NCBI RefSeq assembly: GCF_900101175.1
Contig: NZ_FNFQ01000011.1
Location: 1 to 64,000, forward strand
Direction: 5' to 3'
Origin: Stenotrophomonas pavanii
GTDB taxonomy: Bacteria; Pseudomonadota; Gammaproteobacteria; Xanthomonadales; Xanthomonadaceae
DNA: 64,000 nucleotides
The notes under the pieces were generated by a model. That model searched no databases and was not told where the DNA came from. It saw only the letters and a program-made list of their open reading frames with translations. Positions 29,687-38,748 of this stretch are shown piece by piece; within the stretch, counting starts at the first letter, position 1, and each line of letters starts with the position of its first letter. Both the position numbers and the translations under genes were made by a program.

Positions 29687-29726
29687 GGGCTCAGATCCCT
29701 CACCGGGGGAACAGGGATCTGACCCC
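29687..29726. terminator. GGGCTCAGATCC-type hairpin
   Basis: GGGCTCAGATCCCT / AGGGATCTGACCCC lies 3 nt beyond the PAP2 phosphatase stop, upstream of lpxH (both minus). Same class as the hairpin at 4523. Confidence 0.6.
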
Positions 29727-29729
29727 GGT

Positions 29730-30269
29730 TTACACCGGCAGTGGCAACCAGGTCAGGCTGGCCGAGGCCAGCACGATGGCGATGGCGGTGGCGGCCAGCA
29801 CATCGGAAGGATAGTGCAGGCCCAGGACCACCCGCGACAGCGCAACGCCACAGGTGAACGGCACCAGCAGCGGTGCCAGCCACGGGTAGTAGGCCAGTGC
29901 CACGATGGTGAACGACACCGCGTGCAGGGTGTGCCCGGAGGGAAAACTGAACTCGTCCAGCGGCGCTACCCAGGCGCGGATGCGCAGGTCGGCCGCGTAG
30001 GGCCGCGGGCGCCGGGTCCAGCGCTTGAGGCCCTTGTACAGCAGCAGCGCGGCCAGGCCCGTGGCGGCCATGTGCACCGAGGCGCGCAGGCCGTCGAAGC
30101 CGTCCAGCATCACCAGCGCGGCCATCAGCACGTACCAGAACACGCCATCGCCGAGCCGGCTGATGACTGCGAACAGGCGACGCACGCGCCGCCGCCGGCA
30201 GTAGTGGTTTGCGCGCCGGCACCAGCGTGCTTCGCGCCCGGCCAGCAGCTCAAGCGGCGTAGTGCGCAT
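29730..30269 (-). CDS. PAP2-family membrane phosphatase
   Basis: The 179-residue integral membrane protein carries the three PAP2 motifs: KGLKRWTRRPRP (KxxxxxxRP, about residue 77), FPSGH (about 110) and SRVVLGLHYPSD (SRxxxxxHxxxD, about 143), separated by hydrophobic helices. It should remove phosphate from a lipid phosphate such as undecaprenyl diphosphate or phosphatidic acid. The start at 30269 overlaps the end of the upstream glycosyltransferase gene by 20 nt, indicating translational coupling and a joint envelope-lipid or glycolipid role. Confidence 0.9.
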   Translation of the reverse strand: MRTTPLELLAGREARWCRRANHYCRRRRVRRLFAVISRLGDGVFWYVLMAALVMLDGFDGLRASVHMAATGLAALLLYKGLKRWTRRPRPYAADLRIRAWVAPLDEFSFPSGHTLHAVSFTIVALAYYPWLAPLLVPFTCGVALSRVVLGLHYPSDVLAATAIAIVLASASLTWLPLPV

Positions 30270-31395
30270 GGCCGTTCCTCCGCGACTGTGCCAGTTCGGC
30301 CAGCAGTGCATCGAACTCGGCCACCACCTGCTGTGGATGCAGTCGCTTCATCGCGCGTGCGGCATTGCCGCCCAGTTCGCGGCGTTGCGCGTCATCGGCG
30401 GCCAGTCGCACGGCGGCATCGATGAACTGCTCGTCGCTGTCCACGGCTGCGCCGTTCTCGCCATTGCGCAGGTACTCGCGCGCGGCGCCGTAGTCGAAGG
30501 CCACGGTGGCCACACCGCTGGCCATGCTTTCCAGGGTCACGTTGCCGAACGTCTCGCTGCGGCTGGGGAACAGGAACAGATCGCCGCTGGCGAAGTGCCG
30601 GGCCAGCGCATCGCCGCGCTGGATGCCACAGAAGATGAAGTCGGGGTTTTCATGTGCCAGTTTTTCGCGGGCCGGGCCATCTCCGACCCACACGAAGCGT
30701 GCCTTGGGCCGGATCTGCTGCAGCCGGCGGAACGCCTTCACTGCCAGGCCGAGGTTCTTTTCGGCAGCGATGCGGCCGACATAGATCGCCACCAGGCCGT
30801 TGCCATCCACGCCCCATTCCTCGCGCAGCGCGGGATCGCGCCGGCCCGGATCGAACTGCTGGCTGTCCACCGCGCGGGCCAGCAGGCGCACGCGCTCGAA
30901 GCCCTGTTCGCCGAGGAACTGCTGCAGCTCGCGGGTCGGCACCAGGGTGGCGTCGGCCTGATTGTGGAAACGGCGCATCCAGCGCATGGCCGCGGCCTGC
31001 AGCCACGCCACGCCATAGTCGGGCAGGTACTCGTCGAAGCGGGTGTGGAAACCGCTGGCGACCGGAATGCCAAGGCGGCGCGCGGTGCGCAGTGCCGACC
31101 AGCCCAGCGGTCCTTCGGTGGCGATGTACACCGCATCCGGGCGTTGTTTCTGCCAATGGCGGCCCAGCCGGATCGGGGCCGGCAGGCCGAAGCGCAGTCC
31201 GGGGTAGCGCGGCAGCGCGGCGCCGGGAACCAGCAAGGTGCCGGGTGCCGAGTCCAGCGCTTCGCTGGACTGGCGGGGGCGGACCAGGTCGATCTCGTGG
31301 CCGGCTGCACGCAGACCCTGCTCCAGGCCCTGTACGGTGAGAGCGACGCCGTTCACTTCCGGCGGATAGGTCTCGGTGACGATGGCATAGCGCAT
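30250..31395 (-). CDS. GT4-family glycosyltransferase
   Basis: This 381-residue GT-B enzyme opens with MRYAIVTETYPPEVNGVAL, the N-terminal motif of retaining GT4 enzymes acting on lipid or mannose-type acceptors (GH of FHTRFDEY follows). The donor-binding half has YVGRIAAEKNLGLAVKAF, VGDGPAREKL and the EX7E element in SRSETFGNVTLESMASG. There is no signal peptide; it is cytoplasmic or membrane-attached. Similar genes pair with PAP2 phosphatases, as here, where the two overlap by 20 nt. A glycolipid synthesis step is likely; sugar and acceptor are unknown. ATG 31395 begins the conserved motif. Confidence 0.88.
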   Translation of the reverse strand: MRYAIVTETYPPEVNGVALTVQGLEQGLRAAGHEIDLVRPRQSSEALDSAPGTLLVPGAALPRYPGLRFGLPAPIRLGRHWQKQRPDAVYIATEGPLGWSALRTARRLGIPVASGFHTRFDEYLPDYGVAWLQAAAMRWMRRFHNQADATLVPTRELQQFLGEQGFERVRLLARAVDSQQFDPGRRDPALREEWGVDGNGLVAIYVGRIAAEKNLGLAVKAFRRLQQIRPKARFVWVGDGPAREKLAHENPDFIFCGIQRGDALARHFASGDLFLFPSRSETFGNVTLESMASGVATVAFDYGAAREYLRNGENGAAVDSDEQFIDAAVRLAADDAQRRELGGNAARAMKRLHPQQVVAEFDALLAELAQSRRNGHAHYAA

Positions 31396-31507
31396 GGCGG
31401 GCCTCCCGGTTTCCGGCATGCTCGGGCCTGGCGATGTAGCCGACATGACCGCTTTGCGACCATCAGATGACGGCGGCGCCGGCCACCGCATGGGCGCTGC
31501 GGCCCAT

Positions 31508-31536
31508 AAAAAACCACGGCCCCGAAGGGCCGTGGT
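31508..31536 (-). terminator. Rho-independent terminator of the TonB receptor gene
   Basis: Read on the minus strand: ACCACGGCCC-ttc-GGGGCCGTGGT followed by TTTTTT, beyond the receptor stop at 31565. Confidence 0.9.
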
Positions 31537-31564
31537 CGTCATGCTTCCGTTACAGCGCGATGGA

Positions 31565-34489
31565 TCAGAAGCGCTGCTGGTACTTCATGTAGATGAAGCG
31601 GCCGATATCGTAGCCACCGTAGTACGAGAAGGCCGAGTTCGGCTTGCTGTACATGACCGGGCCGTACTTCTCGAACACGTTGTTGGCACCGACCGACACG
31701 GTGGCATCCCACGGCAGCGAGTAACGCACCTGCACGTCGTGGAAGGTGACCGCGCCGCGCTCGTTGTAGTTGCGTGCGCCCTTGTACCACGGTGCGTACA
31801 CGCCCGGATCCGAGCACTCGTCCGGGTACAGCGCGATGTTCGAGCAGGTTTCCTTCACGCCCGAATAGTAACGCGCGGTCCAGCTCGCGCCGAAGTTGCC
31901 CCGCTCGTAGCCCAGCACCAGGTTGGAACGGACGCGGAAGGCGCTGCCGATGCCGTTGGTGACGATCGGGACGATCGAGTTGTCGTTGGAGGTGCGGTAG
32001 GTCGCACTGGACACGTAGGTGGTGGCCGAGTTCACGTTGAACTTGCCGAACCGGGTATCCAGACGGTAGCTCACGTCCAGGTCGTAGCCTTCGGTTTCCA
32101 TGAAGCCCGCGTTGCGGTTGCCGAACTTCAGGTTGGTCACGATGCCGGTCACCGGGTCACGCTGGAAGCGCGAGCAGCGCGCTTGGATACCCGATTCGTA
32201 GCAGTCCTGCAGGATCTGGGTCGGCGTGTCGGCGATGATCGTGTTGTCGATGCGGATCTTCCACCAGTCCAGCGAGGCGTTGAAGCCCTGGATGAAGCTC
32301 GGGCTCCAGACCAGGCCCAGCGTCTTGCTGGTCGAGGTTTCCGGCGTCAGCAGCGGGTTCGACCCGGAGGTGAACGGCACCGGGGTCGCGTCCGTCGACG
32401 TGTTCACCGGGGTGCCACCCTGGCGCAGCTGGCGGAAGGTATTCGCATTGGCGATGTCGCGTGCGCAACGTGCACGGACTTCCGCGCTGGAGGCCGAGGA
32501 ACCGAAGCGGGTGTCGCACGGATCGCTGAACTGCGCGAAGGTCTCCGAACCACCACCGAACAGGTCGCTGATGGTCGGTGCACGGAAGCCCTCGGCCCAG
32601 GTGCCACGCACCATCAGCGAGTCGATCGGCTTCCACTTGAAGCCGAACTTGCTGTTGAGCGTGTTGCCGAAGGTGTTGTAGTCCGAGAAGCGCGTTGCGC
32701 CGTTGAAGGTCAGTTCCTTCGCGCCCGGCAGGTCGGCCAGCACGGGAACGTTCACTTCCAGGTAGGCTTCGTTGACGGTGTAGTCACCGCCGGTCGGGCC
32801 AGCGGCCAGGTTGGTGGTCGCGCCGGTCTGGGCCAGGGCATCCGGGGTGTACTTGCCTTCTTCCTTGCGGCTTTCCACGCCGAACGCGAAGCCGAGGTCG
32901 CCGGCCGGCAGGGTCACGATGCTGCCGGCGATGTTGGCAAAGAAGTTCTTGGAGGTGGTGCGGCCTTTGGTGATCTCTTCCGGGAACAGCCACGCCTGCA
33001 GTTCTTCGTTGCCGTACAGGCCATCGGCCGCCGTCGTGCCGTACGGCACCAGCGGGTTCCACGGCTTGCACACGTCATAGGAGATCGGTGCAGCGGCGGT
33101 GCCGCACTGCACCTTGCCGGTGGCGGCGTTGTAGAACGACGGGCCGACGCCGCCGGCGACGCGAGCCTTGTGCAGGTTGCCGGTCGCCACCGATTCCAGT
33201 TCATTGCGGTTGTACTGGTAGCCCACTTCCCAGTCGAAGTAGCGGCTGCCGATCTCGAACGAACCGTCGAACGACGCCACCGCGCGGTAGGTCTTCAGCT
33301 CGCTGGTGGTCACGCGCGGCACCTCCCAGGTGCGGCGGTTCCACGCCACGGCGGTCGGGGTAGCGTAACCGTGCTGGCGGCCGAACGGATTGAAGTAGCT
33401 GTTGATCGACATCGAGCCGACACCGGCGGTGCTCGACTGCAGCGGATAGCCCGCGATCTGGCGGGTGGACTCACGCTGGTTGTAGCCCAGCTCGGTACGG
33501 AAGTTGACGTTGTCGGTGATCTTGAAGCGGCCGTCGAAATAGACCGAGTCACGCTTGACCGGATACATCACGTGCATCTGGTCGTTAGCGTTGCTCACGT
33601 CACCGGTGAACGGCGTGCTATCGGTGAGGTGGTAATTGGCCGGATTGGTCGGATCCGCGCCGCGGTTGAGGGAGTAGCCGCAACCCGCAGTGGCGGTACA
33701 GCCCGGGCCGCGCAGACCGGTGAACTGGCCGTACTGGCTGATCGTGGTCCAGTTGCTGCTGTCGTACGGATGACGATCGGTCATGCCGTACTTGCTGAAG
33801 CCGCGATCGCGCGCCCACACGCCCTTTTCTTCGGCGTGTTCGGCCGACAGGGTCAGCGACAGGCGATCGTTGCTCCAGCCGGCGACCACGTCGAAGCGGT
33901 CACGTGCGCCGTCGCCCTGGCTGTACTGGCCGTGGTAGACGTTGGCGGTCACGCCGGTGACATTGGAGCGGGTGATGATGTTCACCACGCCGGCCATGGC
34001 GTCGGAGCCATAGATCGCAGAGGCGCCGTCCTTCAGCACCTCGATGCGTTCCACGGCGGACACCGGCAGGGTGGAGATGTCCTGGTAGCCGGACGTGCTG
34101 ATGCCCAGGCGCTTGCCGTTGACCAGCACCAGCGTACGCTGGGTGCCCAGGTTGCGCATGTCGATGTAGGTGCCACCCGCGTTTTCACCCGCGGTCAGCG
34201 CATTGGCGCGGCTGATGGTCGGGCTGCCCATCGCGGTGACGTTCTGCAGGATGTCGGCAACCGAGCTGAAGCCCTGCTTTTCGATGTCGTTGCGGCTGAT
34301 CGCGAACACCGGCTGGGCGGTTTCCACGTCCACCTGGCGGATGCGCGAGCCGGTGATCTCGATGCGGTCGAGGTTGGTGGGCGTAGCGTTGCTGCCGTCC
34401 TGGGCGAACGCGGGCAGGGCGGCCAGCGTTGCGGTGGTAACCAGGGCATAGCGGATGGCCTGCCCCAGTGCGGTGGTGCGTGAAGTCAT
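31565..34489 (-). CDS. TonB-dependent outer membrane receptor
   Basis: The 974-residue protein has a signal peptide (about 1-30, LAALPAFAQ), a plug domain (about 40-165; IEITGSRIRQVDVETAQPV, RNLGTQRTLVLVNGKRLG, VERIEVLKDGASAIYGSDA) and a long beta-barrel ending in the aromatic residue typical of barrels (YMKYQQRF). The TonB-box region is probably DRIEITGSR. Large receptors of this type in Xanthomonadaceae import peptides, sugars or vitamins; no Fur-type site or uptake partner is adjacent, so the ligand is unknown. Two cysteine pairs in extracellular-loop-like segments are present. The upstream 317 nt is AT-richer and likely holds the promoter. Confidence 0.92.
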   Translation of the reverse strand: MTSRTTALGQAIRYALVTTATLAALPAFAQDGSNATPTNLDRIEITGSRIRQVDVETAQPVFAISRNDIEKQGFSSVADILQNVTAMGSPTISRANALTAGENAGGTYIDMRNLGTQRTLVLVNGKRLGISTSGYQDISTLPVSAVERIEVLKDGASAIYGSDAMAGVVNIITRSNVTGVTANVYHGQYSQGDGARDRFDVVAGWSNDRLSLTLSAEHAEEKGVWARDRGFSKYGMTDRHPYDSSNWTTISQYGQFTGLRGPGCTATAGCGYSLNRGADPTNPANYHLTDSTPFTGDVSNANDQMHVMYPVKRDSVYFDGRFKITDNVNFRTELGYNQRESTRQIAGYPLQSSTAGVGSMSINSYFNPFGRQHGYATPTAVAWNRRTWEVPRVTTSELKTYRAVASFDGSFEIGSRYFDWEVGYQYNRNELESVATGNLHKARVAGGVGPSFYNAATGKVQCGTAAAPISYDVCKPWNPLVPYGTTAADGLYGNEELQAWLFPEEITKGRTTSKNFFANIAGSIVTLPAGDLGFAFGVESRKEEGKYTPDALAQTGATTNLAAGPTGGDYTVNEAYLEVNVPVLADLPGAKELTFNGATRFSDYNTFGNTLNSKFGFKWKPIDSLMVRGTWAEGFRAPTISDLFGGGSETFAQFSDPCDTRFGSSASSAEVRARCARDIANANTFRQLRQGGTPVNTSTDATPVPFTSGSNPLLTPETSTSKTLGLVWSPSFIQGFNASLDWWKIRIDNTIIADTPTQILQDCYESGIQARCSRFQRDPVTGIVTNLKFGNRNAGFMETEGYDLDVSYRLDTRFGKFNVNSATTYVSSATYRTSNDNSIVPIVTNGIGSAFRVRSNLVLGYERGNFGASWTARYYSGVKETCSNIALYPDECSDPGVYAPWYKGARNYNERGAVTFHDVQVRYSLPWDATVSVGANNVFEKYGPVMYSKPNSAFSYYGGYDIGRFIYMKYQQRF

Positions 34490-34806
34490 GGCGAGCTCTC
34501 TCTCTCAGGTCGTGCACAAGACGCCAAAGTGGGCGTCGAAGGAGCCAGCTGGGTTGATGACCGAGCCGGTGACCCGATAGTAGTCTCGTTAGTTAATGCT
34601 CTGTAAAGAGTTCGTATCAATTTATGTCACGAGGCACCTTCTGCCTTCACGAAACGTGAACAAAAGCAGGCGCTTACGTGAGAGGGCCGGGACGCGATAC
34701 GGTGCCGTCGTGTTGCGAAGCAGCACAAAAAACCGCCAGACTGCGCAAAGTGGGACAGCGAAGTGCGTCACTTGAGCGGTCCCGTGCAAGGCACGGGGCA
34801 GCGTAT
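34490..34806. other. Intergenic region upstream of the TonB receptor gene
   Basis: No gene is seen. An AT-richer tract at about 34575-34630 holds promoter-like hexamers on the minus strand (TTTACA and TACTAT, widely spaced). A perfect hairpin CCCGTGC-aag-GCACGGG at 34781-34797 lies just beyond the ppx stop and may end that transcript. Confidence 0.4.
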
Positions 34807-36333
34807 TCAGGCGACGAACGGGCGGAACTGGATGCCCAGCCCGGCGATGCCGTCGGTCTCGCCGATCAGGTCGGCGCGGAGCAGCGGACGGGCATCGATG
34901 AACGCCTGCGGCACGATCAGCGACAGCCGGTTATCGTCGGCGGTCAGTTCCAGCGCCGGCAGCGGGGCATCCTCGTGGGCGCGGTTGAGCAGCACCGCCA
35001 GCCGCAGCAGCGCCGCGAGCCGGCGCGCGGTCAGCAGCAGGCGTTCGGGCAGGGCGTCGAAGGCGGTCTTGGCCACGCTGCGGCGGTGGCTGCGCACCAG
35101 CGCCGCCAGCATCTGTTGCTCCTGGCGCGAGAAGCCGGCAATGTCCGAATGTTCCAGCACATAGCTGCCATGCACGTGGTAGCCGCTGTGCGCGATCATC
35201 AGGCCCAGCTCGTGCAGGCGCGCGGCCCAACCGAGCATGCGCGCATCGTCGGCGTCGAGCCGCCAGCGTTCCTGCACCTGTTCCAGCAGCGAAAGCGCGG
35301 TCTCCTGCACGCGCTCGGCCTGCACGGTATCGATGCCGTAGCGCTGGCTGAGTGCAGCCACCGATTCATCGCGCAGGTCGTTCTCGCCGGCGCGGCCGAC
35401 GATGTCATACAGGATGCCTTCGCGCATCGCGGCCTTGCTGACCAGCAGCTTCTGCAGGCCCAGCGCCTGGAACGCGGCTTCCAGCACCAGGATGCCGCCG
35501 GCGATGATAGGGCGGCGGTCGCTGGACAGGCCCGGCAACTGGATATCGTCGATCTTCTTGGCCTTCAGCAGTTCATCGCGCAGCTGCGGCAGGGCTTCGG
35601 CGGTGATCGCGCCCTTGCTCAGCTTCATCGTCGCGCAGATCTCGCTGATCGCCTTGTGCGTGCCTGACGAGCCCAGTGCTTCCTGCCAGCCCAGCGCACG
35701 GTACTTGCTGGCGAAGGGCTGGAACTCGCGGCCGATCTCGGCCAGCGCGTCCTTCCAGCGCTTCTTGCTCAGCTTGCCGCCCGGGAAAAAGCGCCGCGTG
35801 CTGGCGATGCAGCCGGCCTGCAGGCTTTCACGCTCCAGGGTCTGCATGCCCATGCCGATGATGAACTCGGTGGAGCCGCCGCCGATGTCGATCACCAGCC
35901 GGCGCTGGCCGGGCTTGGGCGGTTGCGCATGGGCCACGCCCAGGTAGATCAGGCGGGCTTCTTCGCGGCCGCTGACCACTTCGATGGCATGCCCCAGTGC
36001 GGTTTCGGCCGGGACCAGGAACGACTGCGGCGAGCGCAGCTGGCGCACCGTGTTGGTGGCCAGTGCGCGTACCCGGTGCGGCGGCACATTGCGGATGCGC
36101 TGGCCGAAGCGCGCCAGGCACTCCAGCGCGCGCTGGCGGGCCGCAGCGGAGAGGCCGCCCTTGCCGTCCAGCCCATCGGCCATGCGCACGGTCTCGCGCA
36201 GGCGGTCGATCACCCGCAGCTGGCCAAGCGTGTAGCGCGCGATGACCATGTGGAAACTGTTGGAGCCAAGGTCGATGGCGGCCAGCAGGTCGCCATCCTG
36301 CAATGCGGGCGGAGTCGTGGTGGTATGCGGCAT
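34807..36333 (-). CDS. ppx: Exopolyphosphatase
   Basis: This 508-residue Ppx/GppA enzyme releases phosphate from polyphosphate chain ends. The ASKHA-fold N-terminal half has AAIDLGSNSFHMVIA (about 18-32), TNTVRQLRSP, the catalytic-glutamate region SGREEARLIYLGV (about 121) and LVIDIGGGSTEFIIG (about 145). The C-terminal half is the HD-like helical domain (RLHELGLMIAHSGYHVHGSY). Length matches E. coli Ppx (513). It follows ppk1 on the same strand, but 323 nt of repeat DNA separates them, so cotranscription is uncertain. Confidence 0.94.
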   Translation of the reverse strand: MPHTTTTPPALQDGDLLAAIDLGSNSFHMVIARYTLGQLRVIDRLRETVRMADGLDGKGGLSAAARQRALECLARFGQRIRNVPPHRVRALATNTVRQLRSPQSFLVPAETALGHAIEVVSGREEARLIYLGVAHAQPPKPGQRRLVIDIGGGSTEFIIGMGMQTLERESLQAGCIASTRRFFPGGKLSKKRWKDALAEIGREFQPFASKYRALGWQEALGSSGTHKAISEICATMKLSKGAITAEALPQLRDELLKAKKIDDIQLPGLSSDRRPIIAGGILVLEAAFQALGLQKLLVSKAAMREGILYDIVGRAGENDLRDESVAALSQRYGIDTVQAERVQETALSLLEQVQERWRLDADDARMLGWAARLHELGLMIAHSGYHVHGSYVLEHSDIAGFSRQEQQMLAALVRSHRRSVAKTAFDALPERLLLTARRLAALLRLAVLLNRAHEDAPLPALELTADDNRLSLIVPQAFIDARPLLRADLIGETDGIAGLGIQFRPFVA

Positions 36334-36401
36334 GGACGAATGTTAGCCGAAGGGGCGGTGTGCTCGTCACCGCGCGGCCTTCACATATTGGAAGAGGGGA
36401 G

Positions 36402-36653
36402 TGCGGCAGGGCTGCGCCCTGCACCTGCCGAATCAACGGCAACAGCCACAGCAACAGCAGGCTATCCGTGGGATGGCGGGCTGGGTCCGATGGCAGGAGA
36501 CGCCGTGAACCCGTCCATGGGGGCTTGGTCGCCGCATCCATGCGGCTCACACCCCTGCCACCGGACCCACCCCGCCTTCGACAGTTCTCTGCGACCTGCC
36601 GGACGGCGTTCTGCGCTGCTGCTGGTGGGTGTCGACCTTGGTCGACACCTACC
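36402..36653. repeat. Structured dispersed repeat, copy 2, with flanking REP palindromes
   Basis: This is the inverse-orientation counterpart of the repeat at about 393-690. The core arms are at 36475-36497 and 36554-36576 (21 of 23 match); the loop again holds GCCGCATCCATGCGGC. The CAGGGCTGCGCCCTG palindrome is at about 36405-36425 and the GTCGACC-type REP at 36625-36653. The 323-nt gap between ppx and ppk1 holds nothing else. Confidence 0.7.
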
Positions 36654-36656
36654 GGG

Positions 36657-38744
36657 TCAGAGCCCCTGCATCAACGCCATCTGTGCCGAATGCGGGGCTT
36701 CGTCGTGGGCCGGGGTGCGCTTGTGGTACACGCCGTCCGCGTCCAGCTCCCAGGCATTGAGGTTGTCGTCCAGGTAGTTCTGCAGGACTTCGCGGTAGAC
36801 CCGCTTGGCCAGTTCCGGATCGAGGATCGGGAAGCAGGTCTCGACCCGGCGCAGCAGGTTGCGCTCCAGCCAGTCGGCGCTGGCGCAGTACATCTCCGGC
36901 GCGCCGTCGTTGCCGAACCAGTAGACCCGGCTGTGTTCCAGGAAACGACCGACGATCGAGCGGACGCGGATGTTGTCCGAGATGCCCGGCACGCCCGGGC
37001 GCAGGGTGCAGGCGCCGCGGATGATCAGGTCGATCTGCACGCCGGCCTGCGACGCGGCATACAGCGCACGAACCACCTGCGGCTCGTTCAGTGCGTTCAT
37101 CTTGGCGATGATCCGCGCGGGGCGACCGGCGGCGGCGATGCGCGTCTCGCGCTCGATGCGGCCGAGGATGCCGGTGTGCAGGGTGAACGGCGACTGCAGC
37201 AGGCGCTTGAGCTTCATCTTCGAGGCCAGCCCGGACAGCTGCTGGAACAGCAGGTGCACGTCGTTGCCGATGTCCGCGTCGGCGGTGATCAGGCTGATGT
37301 CGGTGTACGCGCGGGCGGTGCCGCTGTGGTAGTTGCCGGTACCCAGGTGCACGTAGCGGCGCAGCTTGCGGCCCTCGCGGCGCACGATCAGCAGCATCTT
37401 GGCGTGGGTCTTGTAGCCGACCACGCCGTACACCACCTGCACCCCGGCCTCCTGCAGGCGATCGGCCAGGCCCAGGTTGGCCTCTTCGTCGAAGCGGGCG
37501 CGCAGCTCCACCACCACGGTCACGTCCTTGCCGTTGCGCGCGGCCTGGATCAGCGCATCGACGATCAGCGAATCCTTGCCGGTGCGGTACAGGGTCTGCT
37601 TGATCGCCAGCACGTTGGGGTCGATCGCCGCCTGCCGGATCAGGTCCAGCACCGCAGTGAACGCATCGAACGGGTGGTGCAGCAGCAGGTCCTGGCGCGC
37701 CGCTGTCTCGAAGATGCCGTCGCTGTCGCGCAGCGTGCGCGGGGTCATCGGCGGGTATTTCAGGTCCGGCTGCGCGATCAGGTCGTACAGCTGGATGATG
37801 CGGTTGAGGTTGACCGGGCCATCGATGCGGTACACCGCGTTCTCGGTCAGGCCGAAATTCTGCAGCAGCGTGCGCACGATCTCGCGCGGCATGTCGTGGG
37901 CGATTTCCAGGCGCACCGCCGGCCGGTAGCCGCGGTCGACCAGTTCGTCGCGCAGCGCCAGCGCCAGGTTTTCCACTTCCTCCTCGTCCACCACCAGCTC
38001 GGAATTGCGGGTGACGCGGAACTGGTAGGCACCCTGGACTTCCATGCCCGGGAACAGCTCATCGACGAAGGTCGACAGCACCGACGACAGGAACACGAAG
38101 TTCTGCGATCCGCCCAGCTTCTCCGGCAGCTGGATGATGCGCGGCAGCGAGCGCGGTGCACGCACGATCGCCAGGTGGCCGGCGCGGCCGAAGGCATCGG
38201 TGCCCTTCAGCACCACCACGATGTTCAGCGACTTGTTGAGGATCTTCGGGAACGGGTGCACCGGGTCCAGGCCCAGCGGCGACAGCACCGGCATGATCTC
38301 GTTGCGGAAGTAGGCACGCAGCCAGCGCCTCTGGCGATCGGTCCAGGAATGGCGACCGAGCACGCCGATGCCGGCCTCCATCAGCGCCGGGCGCAGCGTC
38401 TCGTTCCAGCAGCGGTACTGCTGGTCCACCAGCTCCGCAGCGCGGTCATGGATGGCGTTGAGGATGGCCTGCGGGCTCATGCCGTCCGGTGCCGGCGGCA
38501 GGCCGAACTCCTGCGCGTGGCGCACGGCCGCGGCGCGGATCTCGAAGAACTCGTCGAGGTTGGTGCAGGAGATGCACATGAAGCGCAGGCGCTCCAGCAG
38601 CGGCACCTGCGGGTCCATGGCCTGCGCCAGCACGCGGAAGTTGAAATCCAGCTGCGACAGCTCGCGGTTGATGTACAGCGCCGGGTCGCGCAACGGATCG
38701 TTGTCCGGGCTCACGGGGAGGGGGAGGGATCCGAGGCTGCTCAT
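36657..38744 (-). CDS. ppk1: Polyphosphate kinase 1
   Basis: This 695-residue enzyme polymerises the ATP gamma-phosphate into polyphosphate, reversibly. The N-terminal domain starts at YINRELSQLDFNFRVL; the head domain follows; the two PLD-like catalytic domains hold the autophosphorylated histidine in GYKTHAKMLL (H447) and the second histidine in FLEHSRVYWFG (H604), with the same 157-residue spacing as H435/H592 in E. coli. The stop of phoR lies 5 nt upstream, so phoR and ppk1 are cotranscribed, coupling polyphosphate synthesis to phosphate sensing. Confidence 0.96.
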   Translation of the reverse strand: MSSLGSLPLPVSPDNDPLRDPALYINRELSQLDFNFRVLAQAMDPQVPLLERLRFMCISCTNLDEFFEIRAAAVRHAQEFGLPPAPDGMSPQAILNAIHDRAAELVDQQYRCWNETLRPALMEAGIGVLGRHSWTDRQRRWLRAYFRNEIMPVLSPLGLDPVHPFPKILNKSLNIVVVLKGTDAFGRAGHLAIVRAPRSLPRIIQLPEKLGGSQNFVFLSSVLSTFVDELFPGMEVQGAYQFRVTRNSELVVDEEEVENLALALRDELVDRGYRPAVRLEIAHDMPREIVRTLLQNFGLTENAVYRIDGPVNLNRIIQLYDLIAQPDLKYPPMTPRTLRDSDGIFETAARQDLLLHHPFDAFTAVLDLIRQAAIDPNVLAIKQTLYRTGKDSLIVDALIQAARNGKDVTVVVELRARFDEEANLGLADRLQEAGVQVVYGVVGYKTHAKMLLIVRREGRKLRRYVHLGTGNYHSGTARAYTDISLITADADIGNDVHLLFQQLSGLASKMKLKRLLQSPFTLHTGILGRIERETRIAAAGRPARIIAKMNALNEPQVVRALYAASQAGVQIDLIIRGACTLRPGVPGISDNIRVRSIVGRFLEHSRVYWFGNDGAPEMYCASADWLERNLLRRVETCFPILDPELAKRVYREVLQNYLDDNLNAWELDADGVYHKRTPAHDEAPHSAQMALMQGL

Positions 38745-38748
38745 GGCG

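Noticed and set aside
31394-34483. 1029-residue frame antisense to the TonB receptor
   Set aside because: It is a shadow of a high-confidence receptor gene; it has low-complexity Val/Gly/Arg composition and no signal or domain.
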